A DNA stretch of 64,000 nucleotides, from contig OX638134.1 of assembly GCA_951804985.1 (NCBI GenBank), positions 7,634,790 to 7,698,789 on the forward strand, read 5' to 3'. The notes under the pieces are model-generated. The model did no database searches. It was given only the letters and a program-made list of their open reading frames with translations, and was not told the DNA's origin. The stretch comes from Dryomyza anilis. Lineage: Eukaryota > Arthropoda > Insecta > Diptera > Dryomyzidae. The position numbers were made by a program, and so were the translations under genes. Shown here in pieces: positions 24,103-35,309 of the stretch (position 1 is the first letter of the stretch; each line of letters starts with the position of its first letter).

Positions 24103-24322
24103 CACCCAGAATAAAATTCCCTCAAATCCCATTAAAATTGGTCAATAGGACAATTTTTGATTTAATAGTATACAAAAAATAAATCTTTTCATATAAACTC
24201 AATAGCAATGTCATAGTATTTTCTGGTATTTAATGGTAGTTTCCGATTAAAATAATAAATTATCCTATTGACTATTTTTAATAGTAAAAAACTATTGTTT
24301 ATACAGTATTTTTTTCTGGGTG
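24103..24322 (+). mobile_element. MITE family M1, copy 1, with TA target duplication
   Basis: Begins CACCCAGAATAAAATTCCC and ends TTTTTTTCTGGGTG, with TA on both sides (24101-24102, 24323-24324). A second, inverted copy lies at 32872-33090 with the same interior (CCCATTAAAATTGGTCAATA, then CTATTGACTATTTTTAATAG). 220 bp, non-coding. The TA duplication points to mobilisation by a Tc1/mariner-type transposase (inference). Confidence 0.85.
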
Positions 24323-24339
24323 TATGAATTATTAAATAT

Positions 24340-24970
24340 CATAATTCATATAATTTTCTTTTAAATTTTAAAATACATTAATTTTTGGTAAATTGTTTTT
24401 TTTTTCGAAATTAAAAAAAACAAACATTTTTTTTTGAAAATAAAAATTCGAAAAATATTTTTTTTTTTCAATAAAAATAAAATTCGAAAAATATAATTCA
24501 AATATAAACTTTTTTAAAATTTCAAAATATTTTAATTTTTGGAATTTTTAATAATTTAATTTTTAGAATTTTTTTTCGAAATTTTTTTTTATAAAATTTT
24601 TTTTTTTTTGAAAAAAAAAAAAAAAAATTGAATAAAATTGAATAAAAATAAAATTCGAAAAATATAATTCAAATATAATTTTTTTTTAAATTTCAAAATA
24701 ATTTAATTTTTGGAATTTTTAATAATTTAATTTTTGGAATTATTTTTCGAAATTTTTTTGATAAAAAAAAATTTTTTTTTCAAAAAAAAAAAAATTGTAA
24801 AAATAATATTTTTTTAAATAACAAAAAAAACATCAATTTTTTTTTCAATATAAAAAAAAAATTGAAAACAAAATTTTTGATAATAAAAAATTCGAAATTT
24901 TTTTTGATAATATAAAATTCTGAAAAATAAAATTTTTTGTACGAAATTTTTTCAAAAAAAAAAATATTTT
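24340..24970. repeat. A/T homopolymer-rich low-complexity tract
   Basis: Runs of A and T with AATTCGAAAAATA and TTTTGGAATTTTTAATAATT words. A module around 24455-24580 recurs at about 24640-24755. The minus-strand Phe/Lys-rich frame at 24780-25082 is a translation of this tract. Confidence 0.85.
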
Positions 24971-25009
24971 GATTTAAATTCAGTTTGATAAACAATGTTT
25001 TCAGTATGA

Positions 25010-25235
25010 TGTAAATATATTTGATTCTATACATCAAATTGATAATGAATTCATAACATTGATGTTTTGTAGTGATCAACATAATGAATTATTCTTTAGT
25101 AAAATGAAGTATGGTTTGAAGAACGAAATTGTTATGTGTACTCTCAATGAAAAAAAATCATAATATTGATGAATGTTTCATAAATGAACCCTTCTTTAAT
25201 ATTATGAATTTGTTTATTGATTTTTCACCTTTCAC
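25010..25235 (+). repeat. Dispersed repeat R2, copy 1 (fragment)
   Basis: Shares CATTGATGT, AATTATTCTT..AATGAAGTATGGTTTGAAGAACGAAATT and TCATAATATTGATGAA words in the same order with 41805-41940. Probably two diverged copies of one AT-rich element. Ends unclear. Confidence 0.5.
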
Positions 25236-26589
25236 CGTTTCTATTATTTTTGAAATGTAATTCTTGGAATTATTTTTTTTTTTAATATTACAAAATTTAT
25301 ATATGTATAATATGCATTATGGCTTTATCAAATGGAATAAACAAAAATTTATTCATATTAATTTTGTATTTGCTAAAAGTCTTATAAATCATTTATAAAA
25401 ATTTGCAAATTTTAATTTATGCCACACGCGAAAAGTCAAAACGCAACACACAGCCCAACTATGATTGTTGCAAAAATCACAATAAAAAAAAAGAAATATT
25501 TCAAAAGCAAGCTGTCAGTTATTTAAAATTAAATAAGCGACAGTAATAAAAATTAATATGCGCCAGAGGAGAAAAATTGCCAAAACACGCACGCACACAA
25601 CACCACACACATCACATTAAAAATGTCACAAATAAAAAACAATTAAACGCCCACTGGGAAAATATTAACCTCACACTGTGTGCAACTCTTTGTGCCACAT
25701 ATACGAATGCATAATTTTAATACAATTTAATATATAATATATGTATTATTGCAAATGTAGTTGTGTTGTGTGTGTGTGTTTTTTGATAAATGTGTTTTTG
25801 CAACATGGCTGCTTTTACTGTTACCGGGTCGGTCTGCGGGTACTGCGAACTGTATCGCCGTCTGACATGTCGGCAGCCAAAATCAAATAATAAACATATT
25901 TTAATAGTCGTTGGCAACACAATACACACACAAAATTAATGCAATAATTCATTGCAATAATTTAACTCTGCATGGTTGGCAGCACTGTTTTCCCACACGG
26001 CGTCACATATACTCTACACAGGCAGGCCACATCGAACACACATCCAACACACCTTCAACACACATCCTCGCCTCATCTAGTTAACCACTTGTAAATCGCT
26101 TTTGTCAAGGTTTGTTTAGTGAAACGCGCGCTTGCCAACAACTTAAACCAACCAAACCAAACCAGCGTCGGCCTTCCTCCCATCATTCTCTCGTTCGCCA
26201 ACGGTGTGACAGTGCTGCCAACATTAATTCATTTACAACTGCTTTTATTACTTTTACCGTCGCGTCAAACAGCCACCCACCTTCGCCCCCCAACCACCAC
26301 TCACACTTTACACTCACGCTCGCTTGTTGTGTACTACGTGCGCCCTCTGTTTTCGTGCGTACATCGTATATTGCTCGTGTGCTTTTGTTTTGTTGTGTTT
26401 GTTGTGTAGTTTTGTGTGTAGCATTATGAAATTGTTTTGTTGTTGTTGTTGTTGATGGCAGTTATTAGCTGCGGTTAGTCAGGTGCATCGAGTAGTTGTT
26501 GTCGGTATTATTGTCATGCTAAATAGTTCTCTTTTTTATTGGATTCTAAATGGGAGAGTAATTAAATGGTTCTTCAGTGTGTAATAACA
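25236..26589. other. Unique region with GC-richer island (about 25700-26540)
   Basis: Mixed composition with CA-rich (26020-26310) and GTTGTT-rich (26380-26510) strand asymmetry. Overlapping plus-strand frames at 26112-26429 in two phases are typical of low-complexity CA/CT sequence and neither has protein character. A promoter or non-coding exon of the host gene could lie here, but no TATA/initiator pair or splice set convinces me. Confidence 0.3.
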
Positions 26590-28150
26590 CTGTGCGTTTC
26601 ATTGAGATATTCATCAACATGTTTAGCAATATATTTATTAGCAATTCATCAATTTATTCATAATTTTCTTTAAAAATATTCATTTAAATATTCATCATTA
26701 TATTCATCATCATTTTAATATATTCATCAAACTATCTATCCTTATATTCATCAAAATATTCATCAATATAATCATCAAAATATTCATAAGTACATTCATC
26801 AATATATTCTTCAAAATATTCCTCAATATAATCATCAATATATTTGGTTATATGAACATCATATTCGGTAATATATATCATTGAGATATTCATCAACATG
26901 TGTAGCAATATATTTATTAGTAATTCATCAATATGTTCATCAATTTAATAATCATTTTCTTTAAAAATATTCATTATAATATTCATCATTATGTTCATCA
27001 ATATAAAGCAATGCATTCATCATTGCATTTTAATATATTCATCAAACTATCTATCCTTATATTCATCAAAATATTCATCAATATAATCATCAAAATATTC
27101 ATAAGTACATTCATCAATATATTCTTCAAAATATTCATCAATATAATCATCAATATATTTGGTTATATGAACATCATATTCGGTAATATATCATCAATAT
27201 ATTTATTAACATGTTCATCAATACATTTCATAATTTGTTTATCAATTTAATCATCATGTCATTTCAATATATTCATTAAAATATTCATCATTATACTCAA
27301 AAATATAAATTAATATATTTTTAATTAATTCATCAGCATTGCATTTCAATATATTCATGAAACTATTCATTGCTTAATTCATCAACGTATTCATCAATAC
27401 ATTCAACAATATATTCATCAAACTAATATTCATAAATATTCATCAATACATTCATTATTTAATTCATCAATATTCATCAATACATTCATTAATAAATTAA
27501 AATTTATTATTAATATATTCAGCAATATATTAATCAAAATATTCATCAATGTAATCATAAATATATTTGATGAATATATGATCATAAATATATTCGGTAG
27601 TTAGATCAATTGATGAACAATTTAATAATAATTTTCGTTTATAATATACATCAAAATATTCATCATTATGTTCATCAATATAAAGCAATACATTTATCAA
27701 TTTATTCATCAAACTAGTTATCCTTATATTCATCAATAAATTTAGGAGTTTATTTATTAATTATTCATCAGTATAATCATTAATATATTTGGTTACATGA
27801 TCAGCAATATAGTCATCAATATATTTAGTAATATATCCATTAACATATTTGTTCATATATTCATTAATTTGTTCATCAATTTAGTCATCTTTTTGTTTCA
27901 TATATACATCAAAATATTTAACAATACTTAACAATATTAATTAATATATTTTAGAATAAATTTATCAATATATTTATCAGTATATTTATCAACTTATTCA
28001 GCATCAGCAAACTATTTATTCTTATATTCATCTATTAATTCATTAATACATTCATTAATATAATCATTAATCAATGTATTTATTAAAATGTTCTTCAATA
28101 TGTTCATCAATATAATAATCATTAAATTAATCATTATATTTGAAATATGT
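26590..28150 (+). repeat. 12-bp minisatellite ATATTCATCAAT, block 1
   Basis: Imperfect ATTCATCAATAT units. A higher-order module that opens CATTGAGATATTCATCAACATG at about 26600 recurs at about 26880, running on through TTTCTTTAAAAATATTCAT and TTTGGTTATATGAACATCAT. Translations give Ile/Asn/Phe (plus) or Asp/Glu/Tyr/Ile (minus) repeats that look protein-like but follow the 12-bp period. Confidence 0.88.
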
Positions 28151-29309
28151 ACTTATTCAGGTGGTAAATCATAAAATGATTATAATCATGATTATAAAAA
28201 ATAAACTGTGGATATTTGGACTGCTTCATACTTTCATAATATGTTTGCTGCAAAATATTTATAAATATAATATGTTTGCTGCAAAATATTAATTTAATAT
28301 ATTAAATAAGAACATTATTTGATTTTGTTATTTAGTAAGATACATTTATATTTTTTCAAATATAAATGACATAATTACAGCAATAATATCATAATTATTG
28401 AAAAATCATCAATATTGTTTACAAAAATTATAGTATGTTTGAGCCAAATATAATTGTTAATTTTTCATAAAATTTAAAATTTAAAAAATGCATTATGTCA
28501 TATTTTATATTTTTCCAACTACTTGAATAATTCAATGAGTGATTCATATTCAGAATATTTTAAAAAATTAAACTATGTTTGCAGAAAACATATTTTTTAC
28601 TTGCTTGAAATTCAAGTAACTGTAAATTGGAAATCATAAAAATGACTTAAGTATAAAGTGAAAATGTTTCAGATTCATAGAATTATTATCTATAGAATGT
28701 ATAAATACTTTTCTAACAGACAATTTTAGTAAGTTTTAAATATTTTTTTTCAAGTTTTAAATTGTTTAATTAAACTGAACCCCAAATTAAATTAATTTAG
28801 ATTATTGGTATTTGCAACCATTTTATTGTTCACTTTTTTTATACTTTTTATAATTTTCACTTAATTTAAACATGTTCTTCTGTAACTTATGACCTCCCAT
28901 ATATAGTATGTAATATATTTATATAAAAAAATATAATCAAATTTAATGCATATAATAAATTGCAATAAACAATCAAGATCAGTTTTGAGAAAAAACAAGC
29001 AATAAAACTGCACTCGCCTCGTCGATTGAACAAGACATAAATAATCTCGACGTGGATCATAAATACTACCAACTGCTTAAGCAACCGTAGCAAACAGCAG
29101 TGAGCAGCCGTTTAATTAAATTGCGTTCGCGAATGCCAAATGCGCTTAATTAGTGTTCACCGCACATTTCAATGAAATTGAGTTGAGTCTCGATTGGCAG
29201 TTGAATCGATTTTGAAATGTGGAGGCTGACAGCGAATGATTTATTAATTATTGCAAAGTAAAAATATATATTTTAAATTTTTTTATATTTTTTTTTTAAT
29301 AAATTTTAT
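28151..29309. other. Unique spacer with a small island at 28990-29260
   Basis: Mostly AT-rich. 29090-29260 is mixed composition with several homeodomain-type TTAATTA / TTTAATTAAA words next to TGCGTTCGCGAATGC. A candidate enhancer on composition alone; nothing proves it. Confidence 0.35.
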
Positions 29310-30220
29310 AAATCATATATATTCATCAATAGATGCATCAATGTAATCATCGATTTAAATGCATCCATATATTTATCATTAAATATATTCATTCATAAAA
29401 TATACGGTATTTAAAAATTCTTTATTCAATATATTCATTAATTATGTTTATCAATATATTCATTACTATTTTCATCATCATATGCACTAATATGTGCATT
29501 AAATAATTCATCATTTAATTTCAAGAGATACATTAAAATATGTATTCATCCATATGTTCGTCAATTTTATTCATACACATATTCATCATTATATTTGTAT
29601 ATTCGTTCATAACGAATTTTCCATTTAAAAATATACTAATCATTATATATTCATCAAAGTGTTCATACATATATTTATTACAAAGTTTATCCATGCATTC
29701 ATTTCTATGTTCTTCAATATACTCCAGAATATGTACATAAATTCAATGATTGAGATATTTATACATATATTGTTCGTTTATTTTAAAGATATTAAATGAA
29801 TCAGTAGATGAACTAAATGAATACATCGAATTTTTCATCATTATATTGATTCACAATGAATTTTCAATTTAAAAGTATAGTTTATTCAGTATATTCATCA
29901 ATAGGTACATTAAAATATTCATCTATTTATTCGTTAATATGTTCATCAATATATTCATTAATATGTTCATCTATATATTCGTTAATATATTTATCATTTT
30001 TATCATTCATAGATCCATCCACATATTATTCATGCATATATTATCCACAATGAATTTTAATCTTAAAAACATACTTTCTTCAGTATATTCATCAATAGGT
30101 TCATTAAAATATTCATCAATATATTCGTTAATATGTTCATCGATATATTCATTAATATGTTCATCCATATATTTGTTAATATATTTATCATTTTTATCAT
30201 TCATCATTTAAATCCAATAT
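29310..30220 (+). repeat. 12-bp minisatellite ATATTCATCAAT, block 2
   Basis: Same unit as block 1, with (A/T)ATTCGTTAATAT variants. A module of about 195 bp starting near ACAATGAATTTTCAATTTAA (29850) and repeated from about 30046 shows higher-order duplication, which also duplicates the Ile/Tyr/Ser-rich frames at 29856-30053 and 29939-30211. From 30220 to 30400 there is only TATA-rich sequence. Confidence 0.88.
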
Positions 30221-30399
30221 ATATAAATCAAAATATTCATCAAGATTTTCTATAAAAAAAAATACATCAACAATATAATATTCGTTAATTTATATATATA
30301 AAAAATATATATGTTTAAGTGTTTTTTTATAGATATAAAATATATAGTTTTATTTATATATATTTTTTAATATAGTCTCGGTGTATTTTTTCTTAATAA

Positions 30400-31662
30400 T
30401 TTCGCATGCAATTTGTAATACTTTTGTAATACTTTATGTTGAAGTAGAACCCAAACATTATAGTCACTTAATTTTTTATATTATTACTACATTGAAGTAT
30501 ATTTAGTACATAATTAGTTGTAACTAAAAGTAGTAGAATAAAAATCTATGATACACATTTGTGAATTAATGTATATTTTATTTACCATTAGATATAACAC
30601 GGTACGTAATACATTCGTAATACTTTTTTTAATTCTATTTTAATACTTTAGTAATGCTCTCATAATCATTTTCGTAATACATTGGTACTTCGCAATACGT
30701 GCATAATATTTTTGTTTAGATTTTCGTAATACTTTCGTAACATGTTCACAATTTTTTCTTAATACTTTTTAAATACTTTCTATTTACTTTTATAATACTT
30801 TCTTAACCCTTACTTTATATTTTTCCATTATATTTTTTTAATATTTTTGCAATAAAATAAAATTCATTCGTGTCGTAATATGTCCGTCGTACTCTTGTGA
30901 TGCTTTTGTAAAAGTTTTATAATACTTTCATAACTCTTTCTTAATACTGTCGTAATACTATCATAATACCTTCAAAACATTTTCAAAATACTATCGTAAT
31001 ACATTTATAACTTTCGTAATAGTTTTATAATACTTTCAAAATGCTTTGCTAATACTTAATGTTTAATTTTTTATTTTCAAAATACTTTCGTAACATGCTC
31101 ACAATTCTTTCTTAAACTTTTTAAATATTTTCTTATTTTATGTATAATATTTTCTTAATATTTTTCCACTATTTTCTAAATACTTTCTGACAATAATTTC
31201 TAACGATTTCCGTAACGAATCGTAATATGTTCGCTATAATCTTTTAATATTTTCGTTAAATTTTTATAATACTTTTGTAATTCTTTCTTGATACTCTCGT
31301 AATATTTTCGTAATACTTATATAACTTTCGTAATAGTTTTCTAACACTTTCGTAATGCTTTGTTAATACTGTCGTACCACTTTCGAATTACTTTTATAAT
31401 ACTTTCGCAATAATTTCATAATACTTTCCTAATACTTTTTTAATATATTTGTCATAATATGACAATACTATAGCAATATTATCCTAATACTATCCTAATA
31501 CTATCGCAATACTATCGCAATACTATCGCAATACTATCGCAATACTATCGCAATACTATCGCAATACTTTCGTAATACTACCGTAATATTATCGTAATAC
31601 TATCGTAATACTATCATAATACTATCGTAATACTATCGTAATACTATCGTAATACTATTATA
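30400..31662 (+). repeat. 11-bp minisatellite, degenerate part (TAATACTTTCG)
   Basis: The unit is TAATACTTTCG with many variants at the left, shifting gradually to the exact TAATACTATCG seen after 31480. The gradient from decayed edge to homogeneous core is continuous and marks one ageing array. Confidence 0.88.
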
Positions 31663-31969
31663 ATAATAATAGTTTGGCACTACAGTTCTATAAGAACTTA
31701 GGCCGAGCTCTCTCACCATTTTTGAGCTGTGCGTGTTATATTTGTACTCAAAGTGGTGGGACCTACAGTTTATTGCCGAATCCGAACGGCGGGTGAGAGC
31801 TTTTCATAGGCAATGTTTTTACTCTCGGAGGTTTGCCATTTACTGCCGAGAGATAGCGCGGTATAGAAAAATGTTTCTATGAAAAGATGTTGTTAGCCCC
31901 AGTCCAGGCTTGAACCGGGGATCTTTCGGCTCGCAGTCCAACGCACTAACCACTGAGCTACCGCGGCTA
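31663..31969 (-). mobile_element. tRNA-derived SINE, copy 1, inserted in the 11-bp array
   Basis: On the minus strand it opens GTAGCCGCGGTAGCTCAGTG, a tRNA-like head with box A (TAGCTCAGTGGTTAG) and box B (GGTTCAAGCC). A body of about 220 nt follows, including CCGCGCTATCTCTCG and GTGAGAGAGCTCGGCC, and it ends in an (ATT)n tail at the left edge. Array sequence continues on both sides, so it is a true insertion. The same family occurs at 57836-58144, 58992-59148 and 59803-60117. The internal promoter suggests RNA polymerase III transcription (family knowledge). Confidence 0.92.
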
Positions 31970-32790
31970 CATTTATAATACTACCGTAATACTATCGTAA
32001 TGCTATAGTAATACTATCGTAATACTATCGTAATACTATCGTAATACTATCGTAATACTATCGTAATACTATCGTAATACTATCGTAATACTATCGTAAT
32101 ACTATCGTAATACTATCGTAATACTATCGTAATACTATCGTAATACTATCGTAATACTATCGTAATACTATCGTAATACTATCGTAATACTATCGTAATA
32201 CTATCGTAATACTATCGTAATACTATCGTAATACTATCGTAATACTATCGTAATACTATCGTAATACTATCGTAATACTATCGTAATACTATCGTAATAC
32301 TATCGTAATCTATCGTAATACTATCGTAATACTATCGTAATACTATCGTAATACTATCGTAATACTATCGTAATACTATCGTAATACTATCGTAATACTA
32401 TCGTAATACTATCGTAATACTATCGTAATACTATCGTAATACTATCGTAATACTATCGTAATACTATCGTAATACTATCGTAATACTATCGTAATACTAT
32501 CGTAATACTATCGTAATACTATCGTAATACTATCGTAATACTCTCGTAATACTATCGTAATACTCTCGTGATACTATCGTAATACTCTCGTATACTATCG
32601 TATTACTCTCGTAATATTATCGTAATACTATCGTAATGCTATCGTAATACTATCGTAATATTATCGTAATACTATCGTAATATTATCGTAATACTATCGT
32701 ACTACTATCAAATACTATCTTATAATACTATCGTAGTACTATCGTAATAGTGTCGTAATACTATCGTAATACTTTTTTATTTTTTTTATA
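31970..32790 (+). repeat. 11-bp minisatellite, homogeneous core (CGTAATACTAT)
   Basis: About 70 units, nearly identical over 32030-32540, then CTCTCG, TATTATCG and other variants at the right edge. Forty or more perfect units in a row suggest recent expansion or strong homogenisation. Confidence 0.95.
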
Positions 32791-32871
32791 ATACTTTTGT
32801 TATTTTTTAATTTTGCTAATTAAATCTTAAAAAAATACTATGTTAGATTTAGATTTTAGTTTTTATATGCA

Positions 32872-33090
32872 CACCCCGAAAAAAATACTATAAAAATAAT
32901 AGTTTTTACTATTAAAAATAGTCAATAGGCTAAATTATTATTTTAATATGAAAATATCATTAAATAATTGAAAATACTACGACATTGCCATTGTGTTTAT
33001 ATGAAAAAATTTATTTTTTGTATACTATTAAATCAATAATTGTCCTATTGACCAATTTTAATGGGATTTGAGGGAATTTTTTTCTGGGTG
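32872..33090 (-). mobile_element. MITE family M1, copy 2, inverted relative to copy 1
   Basis: Starts CACCCCGAAAAAAATAC and ends AATTTTTTTCTGGGTG. The interior is the reverse complement of 24103-24322 with a few substitutions. 219 bp, no coding frame. Flanks ATATG and CATAT suggest it did not leave a clear TA duplication or that the site has decayed. Confidence 0.83.
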
Positions 33091-33219
33091 CATATTTTAA
33101 TCTTTTATCAATATTTTTTTATAAAAATATTTCTTTATTAAAAAACAAAGAAAACCAAAAATCCAGCATCTTATGCACTGCTTAGAAATACTAAACAAAT
33201 TTATGCCAAAAATTATCAA

Positions 33220-34190
33220 TCATACAAAACAACACAAGATCTTCACAAGATAATCACAAGTGCCTCACAAGATCTTCACAGGTTTGTGGCTCTTCTGCAT
33301 CAGCTGCTGTTGCTGTCTGTCTGTGTATCTGTATGTTGTTGTTGCTGATACAAAGGCGAGCTTTAAAAGTTTATGACCCATTGTTGTCAAGTTGGCAGCA
33401 ACAGCAACAACAATACCAACAACAACTTGCGCAACAACAAAACTTCAAGTTTATCGGCAGCAACACCGCGAATTTTGACGCTTTTGGTCTGATCAAAGCG
33501 TCTGCCTTTTCATCATTTACTGCATCAGCGTCAAGAATATTGTTGATGTTTATGATGACAGTCGAAGTAGCAGCAGCAGCAGCAACTGCTGAAGTAGCAA
33601 CAGCAACTGTTGTTGCTGCCGTCGCGTTACGTCGCATTCATAAATAAGACCATCGCACGCATCTGCAAACAATGACCGGGTACTAAAATCTGCACCGTTC
33701 GATGTCCACAGTTGTCCGGTCAGTTGTTGCTCAGTTAGTCAGTCAGTAGTAGTATGTAGTCGCAACAAATGACTTGAGAGCTGCATATTTTATAGAAACG
33801 TTTCGCTGATTTATAAGCGGTCAGTTTATAATATATTCGGGGGAACGGCGGTCGGCGGACGGTTGGCGTGTAACATATTTGAGTTGTAGTAAACAAAGAT
33901 ACTATATAGAGTGTGGTTAATACAATGCTGTTAAAATATAATATTTATTGATACAAAATACGAAATATTAGAAACTATTATAAACGTATTTCTTTCAAAT
34001 ACTAAAGAAAATATTATGAAATGCTTCCTTTAAAAAATATATTCTAAAATAATATCATTCGTGCTACTTCTAGCAACTTGTTTTATGTTTGTGGCAATCA
34101 TGTGACATGCTTAAAGCAATAATGTCGGAGAAGTGTGGCCTCAACTATATGTTTCTCCCGAATTAGTCTCTAACTGGTATTCTATATTAT
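33220..34190. other. Unique island with CAACAA/GCAGCA-rich core (33300-33640)
   Basis: Open on both strands (plus 33333-33647, Gln/Ala-rich; minus 33371-33637, Ala/Cys-rich). The plus frame contains a QQQQQYQQQLAQQQN stretch typical of fly proteins but also of random CAA repeats; no splice sites or opposite-strand consistency with the host gene. 33640-33900 is GC-richer unique sequence. I do not call a gene. Confidence 0.35.
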
Positions 34191-34192
34191 TT

Positions 34193-35153
34193 TCAATTGA
34201 ATGATTTGAATACTTTTCTAAAATCATTTTTGTTTTGAAAAATCGAAGGAATTGTGCCATAAGAATTTTCGATACAAAAACATTTAAAATTCGTTAAGAA
34301 GCTTAACAGATAAACAATTTTGTATATTTTTTCAAAATGCTTTTGCTCATTTTTGTTTTTATTCGAGTATTGCGATGTTTGTACCACATACCCTTAAAGA
34401 AAAAGAATGCTAACATTTTAAATAAAGGATTTGAGTTCGAATTTCGAATAAATTTTGTATTAAAATTGTCATTTAACCGATTTCGAATTGGATTTAGCTA
34501 TAGAAAAATGTTTTCTAAATGAAATCAAGCTGATTCTTTCAATTGAATGATATGAGAATATTTTAAAAATATATTTTTTTTTATTGAAAGATCGAGTTTT
34601 TAATAATTTAATAAGAAATTTGGATACAAAAACTTTTGAAATAATTTCGAAAGCTGAAATACGACGGACAATAATTTGAAAAACTACCAGATTTTGTGTA
34701 TTTGTGAATTTTTTCCTATTTTCATTTTAATCCGATTTTTCCGTTGTTGGTACCACGTACCCTTAAAGAAAAAGGATGCTAAAATTTGAAATAAAGGATT
34801 TTAGTTCGAATTTCGAATAAATTTTTTATAAAAAATGCTATTTAACTTGGATTTAGCTATAGAAAAATTTTTTCTAAATGGATTCAAGCTGTTTCTTTCA
34901 ATTGAATGATTTGGGAATATTTTTAAAACTTTTTTTTATTGAAAATCGAATTTGAAATCATTTAATAAGAAATTTGAAAACAAAAACTAAACCGTTTCAT
35001 AATAAATTTTAATACAAAAACGTTTCAAATTAGTTTGATAGCTGAAATATGCTGGACAATAATTTGAATACCGATCATTTTTTGTGTATTTTTGAAAACT
35101 TTTCCTCTATTTTTGGTTTTTATCTGAGTTTTATGATTTTTTGTGCGACTCAC
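34193..35153 (-). repeat. Three tandem copies (about 350-360 bp) ending at the donor of the 35154-35309 exon
   Basis: TCAATTGAATGAT opens copies at 34193, 34539 and 34898. Each contains AATTTCGAATAAATTTT and TAGCTATAGAAAAA (first two) and a TTTTCCTATTTTCATTTT-like stretch before GTACCACGTACCCTTAAAG (34381 and 34750). That last phrase aligns with the exon's donor boundary (35143-35175; about 22 of 31 positions identical by eye). So the duplicated unit seems to have included the 3' end of the exon. Confidence 0.65.
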
Positions 35154-35309
35154 CCTTGAGGGAAATGGACGCTGTCCACGTAGCGCCTCGTGCAATCCCG
35201 ACGCAGCCTCCGAAAGCACAACTAAAGCTTGTGATGGCAGGTGGCTGCTGCTGAAGGCGTTGCTTTCCATAATAATCCGACGTGGAGAGCCGCCGATTGG
35301 GGAGTCTCG
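35154..35309 (-). CDS. Internal coding exon (first of three in window) of an unrecognised minus-strand gene
   Basis: On the minus strand a pyrimidine-rich stretch ending CACACAG is followed by 52 open codons and a strong GTGAGT donor at 35153-35148. The exon is 156 nt, phase 0 at both ends. The peptide begins RDSPIGGSPRRIIMESN and contains a hydrophobic/helical run (QALVVLSEAASGLHEALRG) before ending RPFPSR. The frame is also open upstream of the acceptor, so a first exon starting at the internal Met (35270) is possible but less likely given the clean acceptor. The exon is far more GC-rich than its surroundings. Its phases match the exon at 4283-4047, 30.9 kb downstream in the transcript. I do not recognise the protein; its composition resembles linker regions of developmental transcription factors, which is only an impression. 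The length is a multiple of three, so skipping would keep the frame. Confidence 0.66.

Noticed and set aside
25805..25939. Short plus-strand frame starting MAAFTVTGSVCGYCELYRRL
   Set aside because: 44 residues in a GC-richer island, no motif, no splice or promoter evidence; chance is sufficient.
26112..26429. Overlapping Pro/Ser/His-rich frames
   Set aside because: Both phases open over CA/CT-rich low-complexity sequence; no protein character in either.
26933..30211. Long Ile/Asn/Phe and Asp/Glu/Tyr/Ile-rich open frames on both strands
   Set aside because: They follow the 12-bp ATTCATCAATAT period exactly; a 12-bp unit keeps frames open without selection.
31940..31969. A tRNA gene on the minus strand, and the same near 59803 and 58992
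   Set aside because: The tRNA-like sequence is the head of a dispersed SINE with a tRNA-unrelated body, ATT tail and target duplications; the cloverleaf pairing is imperfect.
31480..32790. CRISPR-like regular repeat array
   Set aside because: Contiguous 11-bp units without unique spacers in a eukaryotic intron; a minisatellite. The same holds for the 19-bp arrays.
33333..33647. Gln/Ala-rich protein-like frame
   Set aside because: Both strands are open over the same CAA/GCA-rich sequence, no splice sites fit, and orientation disagrees with the host gene.
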